Under the pieces are notes generated by a model. That model ran no database searches. It worked only from the letters and a program-made list of their open reading frames with translations, and was not told where the DNA came from. Below are positions 35,168 through 44,011 of a stretch of DNA of 64,000 bases, in pieces. The stretch lies in the NCBI GenBank assembly GCA_023898685.1, contig CP060234.1, positions 620,001 through 684,000 of the forward strand, given 5' to 3'. How positions within the stretch are numbered: the first letter of the stretch is position 1; the number at the start of each line of letters is the position of its first letter. Origin of the DNA: Phycisphaeraceae bacterium. Lineage in GTDB: Bacteria > Planctomycetota > Phycisphaerae > Phycisphaerales > UBA1924. Both the position numbers and the translations under genes were made by a program.

Positions 35168-35184
35168 GTTGAAAGGAGCGCGCC

Positions 35185-36579
35185 GTGAGCGCGGTGATCG
35201 ACAAGGAGCCGAGGGTCAAGGGCGGAAACAGCAGCACCTACGAGCAGGACATCACGAAGTTCATGGAGATGGTGGTCGCCCGGAGCCCGGGCGAGCCCGA
35301 GTTCCATCAGGCCGTGAAGGAGGTGGTCGAGTCCGTCCTGCCATACGTGATGGATCACCAGATCTACCAGGAGCACAAGATCCTCGAGCGCCTCACCGAG
35401 CCCGACCGGATCTTCACGTTCCGCGTCGCGTGGCAGGATGACAAGGGTCAGGTCCAGGTCAACCGCGGCTACCGCATCGAGTTCTCCAACGCCATCGGCC
35501 CCTACAAGGGCGGCCTGAGGTTCCACCCGACCGTCTACCAGGGCCTCCTGAAGTTCCTCGCCTTCGAGCAGGTGTTCAAGAACAGCCTGACGGGCCTGCC
35601 CATGGGCGGCGGCAAGGGCGGGTCGAACTTCGACCCCAAGGGCAAGAGCGACGGCGAGGTGATGCGCTTCTGCCAGTCCTTCATGACCGAGCTCTGCAAG
35701 TACATCGGCGCCAACACCGACGTCCCCGCGGGTGACATCGGCGTGGGCGGACGCGAGATCGGCTACCTCTTCGGCCAGTTCAAGCGCATCCGCGGCACCT
35801 TCGAGGGCGTCCTCACCGGCAAGCCCATGGAGTTCGGCGGCAGCCTGATCCGCCCCGAGGCGACCGGCTACGGTGCGCTCTACTTCGCCCAGAACATGCT
35901 CGAGCACATCGGCGACTCGATGAAGGGCAAGATCTGCACCTGTTCTGGCTCGGGGAATGTCGCCCAGTACGCCACCGAGAAGGCGATCGAGATGGGCGCC
36001 AAGGTCGTCACGCTGTCCGACTCGGGCGGCACCATCTACGACCCCGACGGCATCAACACCGACAAGCTCGCCTGGGTGATGGACCTCAAGAACGTCAAGC
36101 GGGGCCGCATCAGCGAGTACGTCAAGAAGTTCCCGAAGGCCGAGTACAAGGCCGGGCTGAGGCCCTGGGGCGTCAAGTGTGATGTCGCCCTGCCCTGCGC
36201 CACACAGAACGAGGTCTTCAAGGACGACGCCGAGACCCTGGTCAAGAACGGCTGCAAGGTCGTCAGCGAGGGCGCCAACATGCCGAGCGTCCCCGAGGCG
36301 ATCGACGTCTACCTGAAGCACGGCGTGCTCTACGGGCTCGGCAAGGCCGCCAACGCCGGCGGCGTGGCCGTCTCGGGCCTCGAGATGAGCCAGAACTCGC
36401 TCCGCCTCAACTGGACCCGCAAGGAAGTGGACGACAGGCTCAAGGGCATCATGAAGGGCATCCACGAGCAGTGCGTGGAGTACGGCACCGAGAACGGGAA
36501 GGTCAACTATCCCAAGGGCGCCAACATCGCTGGGTTCAAGAAGGTCGCCGACGCGCTCATCTCACAGGGCGTCCACTGA
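35185..36579 (+). CDS. gdhA: NADP-type glutamate dehydrogenase
   Basis: It starts at GTG 35185 with AAAGGAG upstream. The 464-residue hexameric-type GDH has GPYKGGLRFHP, GLPMGGGKGGSNFDPKGKS with the catalytic Lys, and TDVPAGDIGVGGREIGYL. The dinucleotide fold contains CSGSGNVAQYATEKA, close to the G-S-G-N-V-A pattern of NADP-preferring bacterial forms. It aminates 2-oxoglutarate to glutamate, feeding the proB-proA pathway just upstream. A strong terminator follows. Confidence 0.95.
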   Translation: MSAVIDKEPRVKGGNSSTYEQDITKFMEMVVARSPGEPEFHQAVKEVVESVLPYVMDHQIYQEHKILERLTEPDRIFTFRVAWQDDKGQVQVNRGYRIEFSNAIGPYKGGLRFHPTVYQGLLKFLAFEQVFKNSLTGLPMGGGKGGSNFDPKGKSDGEVMRFCQSFMTELCKYIGANTDVPAGDIGVGGREIGYLFGQFKRIRGTFEGVLTGKPMEFGGSLIRPEATGYGALYFAQNMLEHIGDSMKGKICTCSGSGNVAQYATEKAIEMGAKVVTLSDSGGTIYDPDGINTDKLAWVMDLKNVKRGRISEYVKKFPKAEYKAGLRPWGVKCDVALPCATQNEVFKDDAETLVKNGCKVVSEGANMPSVPEAIDVYLKHGVLYGLGKAANAGGVAVSGLEMSQNSLRLNWTRKEVDDRLKGIMKGIHEQCVEYGTENGKVNYPKGANIAGFKKVADALISQGVH

Positions 36580-36638
36580 CCCGATCCTCCCGTTGGCCTG
36601 ACAGGTCGACGGGACACGCAACGCGTGTCAACAACGAG

Positions 36639-36663
36639 CCCCCGGCGCGAGCCGGGGGTTTTT
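36639..36663 (+). terminator. Rho-independent terminator of gdhA
   Basis: CCCCCGGC (36639-36646) and GCCGGGGG (36651-36658) form a perfect 8-bp stem with loop GCGA, followed by TTTTT (36659-36663). Confidence 0.93.
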
Positions 36664-36690
36664 CGTGCGCCGAGTATCAAGGGGCGTCGT

Positions 36691-36791
36691 GGGCGCCACG
36701 ACTCGCCGTCCTCGGCGCAGTCGTGCGATCGCCCAGGGGCGATGTTCGTCCAAGTGCACTGCTGCGCCGAGGACGGCGAGCAGTGGCACCC
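36691..36791. repeat. Palindromic repeat element, family B, intact copy
   Basis: Left arm 36691-36726 (...GCCACGACTCGCCGTCCTC...) and right arm 36756-36791 are imperfect reverse complements, with a 29-nt loop. A second copy at 52945 has near-identical arms but a different loop, and is split by an IS110-family element. The insertion point corresponds to the intact CAGTGGCACC at 36781-36790 here. Confidence 0.9.
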
Positions 36792-36830
36792 TTCGTGGCA
36801 CTCCCGCACTCCATCCCGTTACACTCCGCC

Positions 36831-37322
36831 ATGCGCCGCACGCTCCTGCCGTTCACGATCTCCGCCTGCCTCGCGGTCGGCCTCGCGTCCTGCGCCGCGC
36901 CTGTGCGGGCGATCCCGGCCGATCGCCCGGCCGACTTCTCCATGCTGGTGACCGTGTTCCCGTCCGATGCGGCGGAGACCGCGTCCTGGCTCCGCCCCGC
37001 TAGATACGCCGTCGAGCCCGACGGCTACCTGCGGGCCGAGACGGGAGCCGGAGTCGCCAAGCCGGGCTTCCCCCCGATCGCTCGCCGGCTCGAGCCTTCA
37101 CAGATCGATCGCCTGTACACGCTCGCCCAACAACTCCGGGATGAGGACGGGACAATCGTCCCGGGGGTCGAAATCTACAAGCCGCCCGCCGGCGAGCGTG
37201 TCGCGCTGCTGGAGATCGACGCCGCGGGCCATGACGTCGCAACCGTGCACAATCTGGGCAACGGGACACCGGCCGCCCCGCTCATCCAGGAGCTGGCGCA
37301 CCTCGCGTGGCTGGACCGGTAG
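36831..37322 (+). CDS. Small lipoprotein of unknown function
   Basis: This 163-residue protein has a lipoprotein signal peptide ending in lipobox LASC (Cys at about residue 21). The mature part contains FSMLVTVFPSDAAET and GERVALLEIDAAGHDVATVHN. I recognise no family. It stands alone between the family B repeat and the metallophosphoesterase gene, each with its own gap. Confidence 0.65.
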   Translation: MRRTLLPFTISACLAVGLASCAAPVRAIPADRPADFSMLVTVFPSDAAETASWLRPARYAVEPDGYLRAETGAGVAKPGFPPIARRLEPSQIDRLYTLAQQLRDEDGTIVPGVEIYKPPAGERVALLEIDAAGHDVATVHNLGNGTPAAPLIQELAHLAWLDR

Positions 37323-37560
37323 GCCGCTGAGCGATCCGTGCGCAATCTCCATATCGGCCCGACGACGAGAGAACGCCGCCAACTTCATTAATGACAGCAA
37401 CTTGCGCCACAGCCCCCTTGGCGACGGGGCCCCCACCGCCCTCCAACCCCGAACATCTCTTGCACGCATGCGCCGGCGCTGCCACGATGTGTCGCCTCGA
37501 TCCTGATTCCCACCCAGGTCCGGCCGAGCGGCATACTTCACGCGACCCAAGGAGAGATCC

Positions 37561-38547
37561 GTGAGCGAACCGATGCACCGCCGTCAAGTTCTCAAGGCCG
37601 CCGCGGCCGGCGCCGTCGCGCTCGGCCTTTCGCCGCGGAGCCGCGCCGAAGCCGTCCCGCCGCTTCGAGCATCCGGGGCAAAGCGGGCGCTGCGCGTCGC
37701 CCACCTGACCGACATCCACGTGCAGCCCGAACTCCGGGCGGCCGAGGGCCTCGCCGCGGCTCTCGCCCACGTGCAGTCGCTGGACGACAAGCCCCAGCTC
37801 ATCCTGACCGGCGGCGACCACGTCATGGACTGCTTCAGCCAGGACGAGGCGCGGACGAAGCTCCAGTGGGAACTGCTCGCCAAGGTGTTCCGGGACGGCA
37901 ACTCCCTGCCCGTCAGGCACGCAATCGGGAACCACGACGTGTGGGGTTGGAACAAGGGCAAGAGCAAGACGACCGGCGACGAGCCCATGTGGGGCAAACG
38001 CTTCGCCCTTGACCAGATCGGGATGGAGCGCTCCTACCACAGCTTCGACCAGGCCGGCTGGCACTTCGTCTGCCTCGATTCCATTTCGCACGATCCGAAC
38101 AACGCGAACGGCTACCTCGGCAAGCTGGGCGACGAGCAGATCGACTGGCTGGCTAGGGACCTCGAATCAACGCCCAAGTCCACCCCGGTTCTCGTGCTCA
38201 GCCACATCCCGATTCTCACGGTCACCGGCATCCTCGGAAGGCCCGACAAGAAGAGCAACGACTACAACTGCAGCGGCGGCGTCATGCACACCGACTCTTC
38301 GCAGATCCGCGACCTCTTCGCACGCCACCCCAATGTCAAGGTCTGCCTGAGCGGGCACACACACCGCCTCGACCGCGTCGACTTCTGCGGCGTGAGCTAC
38401 ATCTGCAACGGCGCCGTGTGCGGCAACTGGTGGAAGGGTGTGCACTACGAGTGCCGCGAGGGATTCGCCGTGCTCGACCTGTTCAGCGACGGCTCGTTCG
38501 AGAACACCTACATCCCCTACGGCTGGCACGCGGAGAGCCAGGGCTGA
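37561..38547 (+). CDS. Tat-exported calcineurin-like metallophosphoesterase
   Basis: GTG at 37561 has AAGGAG upstream. An internal Met (MHRRQVLKAAAAGAV) is also near the twin-arginine signal RRQVLK, followed by a hydrophobic stretch, indicating Tat export. The five metallophosphoesterase blocks are present: HLTDIHVQ, GGDHVMD, GNHDVWG, VLSHIPI and SGHTHRLD. It hydrolyses phosphoesters outside the cytoplasm; the substrate is unknown. A hairpin follows the gene. Confidence 0.88.
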   Translation: MSEPMHRRQVLKAAAAGAVALGLSPRSRAEAVPPLRASGAKRALRVAHLTDIHVQPELRAAEGLAAALAHVQSLDDKPQLILTGGDHVMDCFSQDEARTKLQWELLAKVFRDGNSLPVRHAIGNHDVWGWNKGKSKTTGDEPMWGKRFALDQIGMERSYHSFDQAGWHFVCLDSISHDPNNANGYLGKLGDEQIDWLARDLESTPKSTPVLVLSHIPILTVTGILGRPDKKSNDYNCSGGVMHTDSSQIRDLFARHPNVKVCLSGHTHRLDRVDFCGVSYICNGAVCGNWWKGVHYECREGFAVLDLFSDGSFENTYIPYGWHAESQG

Positions 38548-38574
38548 CTGACACCTGTGCTCGGCCTCGGTGCC

Positions 38575-38600
38575 GTGGATCATCCCGGAGGGTGATCCAC
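38575..38600. terminator. Hairpin after metallophosphoesterase gene
   Basis: GTGGATCA (38575-38582) pairs perfectly with TGATCCAC (38593-38600) across a 10-nt loop. No T-run follows, so it could be a 3'-end stabiliser rather than an intrinsic terminator. Confidence 0.45.
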
Positions 38601-38677
38601 GAAGGGATGGCGGACGCATGAGGGCTCCGCCTTCACGCTTCGCGATGAAGGCGGGCACATCGCCGGGGGATCCGCCC

Positions 38678-38713
38678 AAAAAAGACAACACCCGCCGCCA
38701 TCAGGCGACGGGC
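38678..38713 (-). terminator. Terminator of tRNA-Gly
   Basis: On the minus strand GCCCGTCGCC (38713-38704) pairs with GGCGGCGGGT (38699-38690), allowing two G-T pairs, with loop TGAT. A run of six T (38683-38678) follows after a short spacer. It lies just past the 3' end of tRNA-Gly. Confidence 0.75.
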
Positions 38714-38718
38714 GTCAA

Positions 38719-38790
38719 AGCGGGTGAGCGGATTCGAACCGCCGACATTCACGTTGGCAACGTGACGCTCTACCACTGAGCTACACCCGC
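38719..38790 (-). tRNA. tRNA-Gly (anticodon GCC)
   Basis: Minus strand: acceptor GCGGGTG (38790-38784) pairs with CACCCGC (38726-38720) and the discriminator is T at 38719. The D-arm is AGCTCAGTGGTAGAGC. The anticodon loop TTGCCAA has stem CACG/CGTG, giving anticodon GCC. The T-arm is GGCGGTTCGAATCCGCT. CCA is not encoded. Confidence 0.95.
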
Positions 38791-38931
38791 AACTTGTCAA
38801 GCCCCCGGCGAGCCGGGCGGCAGGGGCAAATCTAGCCCGTCATCGGCTCCCCGTCAACGATCTTCGGGACCCGGCGAGGCTCCCGGACCGTGGAGGTCCG
38901 CCTCTGGGAGGATCCTGCGGGTCGTAGCGGG

Positions 38932-40926
38932 TCAGCCGCCCGCCGCGGAGACCGCCTTACCCCGGGCCTGCTCGATGGCGTGGACCACCTGCTCGGGTGT
39001 GTAGGCGCTCGCCACCCAGGGCTCGCCCAGCCCCGGGCCGAAGACGGCAAGGGTCGGGATGCCCGTCCGCCCCAGGTCACGCAGTTTGTCCCAGCCCGGG
39101 GCCTTGGTGCTCGTCAGATCGGCCTTGAGGGGCAGAACGTCGGTGCTCAGGAGTTCGCTCTTGACGGGGTTCTTGAGCAGCACCGCCGACTCGATCGCCT
39201 TGCAGTTCAGGCACCAGTCGGCCGTGAAATCGAGCACGACGACCTTCCCGCTCGCCAGCCCCGCGTCGAGGTGGGCTTGGGTGAAAGGCGACCAGATATC
39301 GCTGCGGGCCTTGAGCGTCTGATCGATTCCCGCGAGGACGCCCCCCGCGGCGAGCACGAGCCCCACCAGCCCGAAGACCACGCGACGGATCGGCTTGGGT
39401 GTGATCCGCACCGTTCGCCAGGTGAGCCAGGCCCCAGCCGCAACGGCGAAGACCCCGACCACCCACCAGTGCACCGCCTTGGTCCACCAGGGCAGCGAGG
39501 CGAGCCGCTGGGCGTCGCCCTTGAGATACACGAGCACACCTGATCCGGCGAAGTAGGCCCCCGCGGCGAGCAGCAGCAGACCCATCACCTGCTTGACCAG
39601 TTCGCTCGCGGGGCCCGTGCGAGGGATCTTGTCGACCCACTGCGGCTTGGCGGCGAGCACGAGATAAGGCAGGCCCATGCCCACTCCGAGCGAAAGGAAG
39701 ATGACGAGCACGACCCAGCCCGGCATCGCGGCCGACCCCGCGAGCAGGGCCCCCGCGACGAAGCCGAAGCAGGGCAGGCCCAGCACGGCCGTCATCACGC
39801 CGAACATGAACGAACCCGGGGCCGAGTCGGCCTTGGGGTTGACCATGTAGACCTGCTTGGGCAGGTTGATGGAGAACGCGCCCATGATGCCGACACCCAT
39901 CGCGAGGATGAGCACGCCGATGCCGAGTGTGACCTGCCAGTAGCCGAAGAGGCGCGAAGGGTCGGCGAACGTCGAGACGGACGACGCCAGCACGCCCAAC
40001 GCCAGCCAGAACGCCACGACGCCCGCGAACATCCAGAGGCCCAGGTAGAGCGACTTGCCGGGCGAGCCCGCGTGCTGGCTGATCGTCATCACCTTGATCG
40101 GGATGACCGGCAGCACGCAGGGTGTGAGGTTGAGGATGAACCCGCCCAGGGCGCCGAACACGAACAGCAACGCGAGCCCGATCGGCTCGTCCCAGCCCGG
40201 GATCGTCAGGCCAAAGAACTTCCCGCCTCCCGCCGATGTCGCGGCGCCCGGCTTCGAGCCCTGATCGCCCCATGCCGCCGCGAACACGCTCGGGTCAAAC
40301 CCGGCGAACAGATCGTCGGCTTTGGACTCGACCCCGACCTCAACGATCGGGATCTGGATCTGAGAGACATCCGAATCGGGCGGCAGGCACGACGTGTCGT
40401 TACACGCCTGGTAGCTCGTCTCGACCGAGAGCGAGAGCGTCCCCCCTGCCGTCGCGCCCGCCGAGACCCGCACCGGTACGTACGCCACCGCCTTGCCCGT
40501 GTACACCAGGTATTTCACGGGTGAACCCGTGAAGTTCACCTCCACGGCCTTCGGCTGGGGCCACTGGATCGGGCCCACTTCCGCCGCGTTGTCCGCGACC
40601 GTAACCGTGATTTCAGTCGCGATCGGCAGGAAGCCCTCCATCTCGGGGGGCACGACGGGCTCGTGCGGGTTGGTGTGGAAGTGCTCGGCGTGGTCGAGCA
40701 CCACCGCGAGCACGAGCTGTCCCCCAGGCGTGACCGAATCGCGGCCCGCGATGACCCGGACCTCGACGGGCGGCTCATCGTCGCCCATCGGACCGCCAAA
40801 GGCACTGCCAAATGGGCTCTGCTTGCCGAGTTGGCCGACCGCCGACGGGGCCAGACTCGCCAGCACAAGCAGGGCCGCGAGCAGCCGCGGCAGGCCTGAG
40901 ATTCTTGAAAGAGCAGGTGTGGACAT
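38932..40926 (-). CDS. dsbD: Thiol:disulfide interchange protein DsbD
   Basis: The ATG at 40926 gives a 664-residue protein with a signal peptide (LLAALLVLASLAPSAVG). The N-terminal periplasmic domain carries YQACNDTSCLPP (about 170-182), the nDsbD Cys pair. The eight-helix transporter domain has FILNLTPCVLPVIPIKV and TAVLGLPCFGFVAG, the paired membrane cysteines. The C-terminal thioredoxin domain has LDFTADWCLNCKAIE (CxxC about 571-574). It passes electrons from cytoplasmic thioredoxin to periplasmic thiols for protein quality control and cytochrome maturation. It is divergent from fliM across 177 nt. Confidence 0.93.
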   Translation of the reverse strand: MSTPALSRISGLPRLLAALLVLASLAPSAVGQLGKQSPFGSAFGGPMGDDEPPVEVRVIAGRDSVTPGGQLVLAVVLDHAEHFHTNPHEPVVPPEMEGFLPIATEITVTVADNAAEVGPIQWPQPKAVEVNFTGSPVKYLVYTGKAVAYVPVRVSAGATAGGTLSLSVETSYQACNDTSCLPPDSDVSQIQIPIVEVGVESKADDLFAGFDPSVFAAAWGDQGSKPGAATSAGGGKFFGLTIPGWDEPIGLALLFVFGALGGFILNLTPCVLPVIPIKVMTISQHAGSPGKSLYLGLWMFAGVVAFWLALGVLASSVSTFADPSRLFGYWQVTLGIGVLILAMGVGIMGAFSINLPKQVYMVNPKADSAPGSFMFGVMTAVLGLPCFGFVAGALLAGSAAMPGWVVLVIFLSLGVGMGLPYLVLAAKPQWVDKIPRTGPASELVKQVMGLLLLAAGAYFAGSGVLVYLKGDAQRLASLPWWTKAVHWWVVGVFAVAAGAWLTWRTVRITPKPIRRVVFGLVGLVLAAGGVLAGIDQTLKARSDIWSPFTQAHLDAGLASGKVVVLDFTADWCLNCKAIESAVLLKNPVKSELLSTDVLPLKADLTSTKAPGWDKLRDLGRTGIPTLAVFGPGLGEPWVASAYTPEQVVHAIEQARGKAVSAAGG

Positions 40927-41103
40927 GCGCGGCGGGTTCCTGGTGACCGAGGGGCCCCGGTCGGGGGCGATCGGGCAATCTCGTCGTGGTTCCTCATTGT
41001 TCCCGCGGCAAGGTCGAATGGGATCTGTTTGTATCAAGAAAACCATGATCGGCCGCCGATATCGCGGTGTTCGCGCTCGGTGTGCGCCCGGAGGTTGTGG
41101 TCC

Positions 41104-42120
41104 ATGGCTGACGTGCTCGATCAGGGAGATGTCGATGCCCTGCTCGCGGCCGTGGAGAGTGGCGACATCGAGCAGGAGGACACCGCGGGGCTGATCTTCA
41201 GCCGTTCGCGAGCCGACGTCTCGTCGATCGAGGTCCGGGCGTACGACTTCAAGCGTCCCGAGCGGGTCTCGAAGGACCAGATGCGAGCGTTGCAGACGCT
41301 GCACGAGGCGTTCGCCCGAAATTTCGGGGCGGCGTTGTCCGGGTTCCTGCGAGCGATCGTGGAGGTCCGCGTCGCGACCTGCGAACAGATGACCTATGGC
41401 GATTTCATCAGCGGGCTGCCCAACCCGACGAGCTTCAACCTCATCAGCGCCGACGCGCTCCAGGGCCAGATGTGCCTGGAAATCAGCCCGCTGATCATCT
41501 ACCCGATCATCGACCGTCTTCTGGGGGGCACGAGCCAGGAGCTGTTCATCCCCCAGCGCCCCATGACGCTGATCGAGACCCGCTTGATCGAGAACGTGAC
41601 CCGGCGAGGGCTCGCGGCTCTTTCCGAGGCGTGGGAGAGCGTTCGGAAGCTGAAGTTCGCGATCACCGCGGCCGAGAGCAACCCCCAGCTCGTCCAGATC
41701 GTGCCCCCGAACGAGGTGGTCGTGGTCGTGGGCCTCGAGATGAAGCTCTCGAATCGCGCGGGCACGATGAACCTGTGCATCCCGTACAACGTGATCGAGC
41801 CCGTGATGGCCGACCTGTCGACACAGAACTGGTTCTCGGTAGGGGCCGACGAGAGCGTGCATCTTTCGCAGGAGCGCATGGAGGGCTCGCTCGAGCGGGC
41901 GACGGTGGGCGTCAGCGGGGTGCTGGCCGAGACGACGATCACGTTCCGTGATCTCGCGGGCCTGCGTGCGGGCGACCTGATCACGACCGACAAGTCGGCC
42001 GCCTCGCCCGTGGTGCTCTGCGTCGAGGGGAAGAAGAAATACCTGGGCCGCCTGGGCCGGTGCCGCCGGAATCGGGCGATCGAGATCATCCGGGCGATCG
42101 AGCCCTCCGACCGGTTCTGA
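41104..42120 (+). CDS. fliM: Flagellar motor switch protein FliM
   Basis: The ATG at 41104 has GGAGG 9 nt upstream. The 338-residue protein begins with VLDQGDVDALL, the CheY-binding LSQxEIDALL-type motif. FKRPERVSKDQMRALQTLHE and the CheC-like middle domain follow (MTYGDFISGLPNPTSF, LIIYPIIDRLLGG). A C-terminal SpoA domain holds DLITTDKSAASPVVLCVEGK. FliM forms the C-ring that sets rotation direction. No other flagellar gene is in the window, so it is separated from the main flagellar clusters. It precedes nusA by 394 nt. Confidence 0.95.
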   Translation: MADVLDQGDVDALLAAVESGDIEQEDTAGLIFSRSRADVSSIEVRAYDFKRPERVSKDQMRALQTLHEAFARNFGAALSGFLRAIVEVRVATCEQMTYGDFISGLPNPTSFNLISADALQGQMCLEISPLIIYPIIDRLLGGTSQELFIPQRPMTLIETRLIENVTRRGLAALSEAWESVRKLKFAITAAESNPQLVQIVPPNEVVVVVGLEMKLSNRAGTMNLCIPYNVIEPVMADLSTQNWFSVGADESVHLSQERMEGSLERATVGVSGVLAETTITFRDLAGLRAGDLITTDKSAASPVVLCVEGKKKYLGRLGRCRRNRAIEIIRAIEPSDRF

Positions 42121-42514
42121 TCGGATCGGGGTGAGATTCGGATTGGCCGGGCGGGGTTGGGCGTTCTACAGTGTGGGCTCGGGCGCGGTGCGCCCGTGGA
42201 TGGAGGCCGGTGGTGATCACGGTGGTCGTCGATGTTCGGTGAGCGTGGATGCCCGCGTGACGCCTTCGGCGTCACGAACGCGTCCGCGCGTCTCGACGCC
42301 GCGGAAGTGGGCCTGGGGGGTCGGATGACCTGACCCGAAAGGCCCATCCCGGATCTGGGTGGTTTGCCCACCCCGGCCAGCCGCGAGCACCCCGTCCGCT
42401 CGCGGTTCGTTTTTGTATCTCCCGGGCCCCGCGGGGCGTCCGGCGGCGTCGAACGGCGACGCGACAACCTGGGCATCGGCGACCGGCCCGACGGGGTCGG
42501 CGGAGGACACGACA
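42121..42514 (+). promoter_or_regulatory. Leader/intergenic region before nusA
   Basis: No gene is seen in this 394-nt gap. It contains a perfect 9-bp hairpin (42256-42264 with 42268-42276, loop TTC). It also has a terminator-like hairpin at 42381-42405. A weak sigma70-like pair, TTGGCC near 42142 with TACAGT about 18 nt later, could be the promoter, but this is low confidence. Two successive hairpins, the second followed by a T-run, are compatible with attenuation of the nusA operon. Confidence 0.4.
42381..42414 (+). terminator. Terminator-like hairpin about 100 nt upstream of nusA
   Basis: CCGCGAGC (42381-42388) pairs perfectly with GCTCGCGG (42398-42405), loop 9 nt, then TTCGTTTTT. It could end fliM transcription or act as an attenuator in the nusA leader. 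Confidence 0.65.
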
Positions 42515-43948
42515 GTGAACACACCAGAGATGATGCGGATTCTCGACTCGATCGCGCGGGACCGCAACATCGAGCGCGAGCTGCTGATTACCGACCTCGA
42601 GCAGGCGATGGTCTCGGCGGCCCGCAAGCACTACCAGACCCTCGACACCGAGGAGTTCGTCTGCACGATCGATCGGTTCAGCGGCGAGATGTCGCTGCTC
42701 CGGCACGGCGAGCCGATGGACCTGAGCCCGCAGGAGCTGGGGCGGATCGCGGCCCAGACGTTCAAGCAGGTCATGATCCAACGGTTCCGCGACGACGAGC
42801 GGCAGAGCATCCTCGACGAGTTCTCCAAGCGCGTCGGCACGATCGTGACCGGCACCGCGCAGCGGTACGACCACGGGGCGTTGATCGTGCAGGTCGACCG
42901 GGCCGAGGCGGTGATGCTGCGGAGCGAGCAGATCCCGGGTGAGCAGTTCGCCGCGGGCGACCGCGTGCGGGCGCTCATCCTCGATGTCAAGGACATGGGC
43001 AGCCAGGTGAAGATCTACCTGAGCCGGGGGCACCCGGACTTCATCCGCCGGCTGTTCGAGGTCGAGGTTCCCGAGGTCGCCGAGCGGATCATCGAGGTCA
43101 AGGCGATGGCCCGCGAGGCGGGCTACCGCACGAAGATCGCGGTCAGCTCGATCGACTCGAAGGTCGACGCGGTGGGCGCCTGCGTGGGCGTGCGCGGGTC
43201 TCGCATCAAGAACATCGTCGACGAACTCAATGGCGAGAAGATCGACATCGTCCGCTGGAACGAGTCGAGCCAGATCCTCATCCAGAACGCGCTCAAGCCC
43301 GCCGAGGTCCACGAGATCAGCCTGTGCTTCGAGCTGGGGCGGGCGACGGTGGTCGTGCGCGAGGACCAGCTCAGCCTCGCGATCGGCAAGCGGGGCCAGA
43401 ACGTCCGCCTCGCGGCCCGCCTGACGGGCTGGGACGTGGACATCCTCACGCCCGAGGAGTTCAACAAGGGACTGGAGATCATGTCCGAGACGCTGCTGCA
43501 GGTCGAGGGCATGAGCGAGGAGCGGGTCGATCGGCTGGCGGCGCTGGGCATGGTCAGCGTGTTCGACATCGAGGAGGTCGGTGCCGACGTGCTGGCGGCC
43601 GAGCTCGAGCTGGACGACGAGGCCATCGAGCGGATCATCCAGCTGAGCTCGGAACGGGCCAAGATTGTCGCCGAGCAGCAGCAGAAGGACAAGGAAGAGG
43701 CCGAGGCGAGGCGTGCCGCCGAGCAGGAGGTCGCGCAGCGCCTGCTCGCGGGCGAGATCGGCGACGTCGACGCGGACACGGCGGCGGCGGCGATCCTGTC
43801 GGCGGGGTCGATGGGCTCGGCGCCGCGCACCGTCGAGTCTCCCGAAGAGTCGGGCTCAGGCGAACAGGGCGGGGACGTGTCCGAGCCCAGCGCCGAGGAC
43901 GAGGCGCGCGCCGCGGACATTCTGGGCGGGGGATCGGCGTCAAAGTGA
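42515..43948 (+). CDS. nusA: Transcription termination/antitermination protein NusA
   Basis: GTG at 42515 has GGAGG 8 nt upstream. The 477-residue protein has the N-terminal RNA polymerase-binding domain (MMRILDSIARDRNIERELL). An S1 domain follows (GTIVTGTAQRYDHGALIVQV to QVKIYLSRGHP), then two KH domains (GVRGSRIKNIVDELNGEKI and AIGKRGQNVRLAARLTGWD). A C-terminal extension has a helix-hairpin-helix-like unit (VEGMSEERVDRLAALGMVSV) and an acidic tail. NusA modulates pausing and termination. It heads the operon with infB and rbfA. The usual upstream rimP is absent. Confidence 0.96.
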   Translation: MNTPEMMRILDSIARDRNIERELLITDLEQAMVSAARKHYQTLDTEEFVCTIDRFSGEMSLLRHGEPMDLSPQELGRIAAQTFKQVMIQRFRDDERQSILDEFSKRVGTIVTGTAQRYDHGALIVQVDRAEAVMLRSEQIPGEQFAAGDRVRALILDVKDMGSQVKIYLSRGHPDFIRRLFEVEVPEVAERIIEVKAMAREAGYRTKIAVSSIDSKVDAVGACVGVRGSRIKNIVDELNGEKIDIVRWNESSQILIQNALKPAEVHEISLCFELGRATVVVREDQLSLAIGKRGQNVRLAARLTGWDVDILTPEEFNKGLEIMSETLLQVEGMSEERVDRLAALGMVSVFDIEEVGADVLAAELELDDEAIERIIQLSSERAKIVAEQQQKDKEEAEARRAAEQEVAQRLLAGEIGDVDADTAAAAILSAGSMGSAPRTVESPEESGSGEQGGDVSEPSAEDEARAADILGGGSASK

Positions 43949-44011
43949 GCGTCGTCAGCATGGTGGGGTCGCACGAACGGGCCGAGCAGATCGGCCGAGA
44001 CGGAGGGTCAG

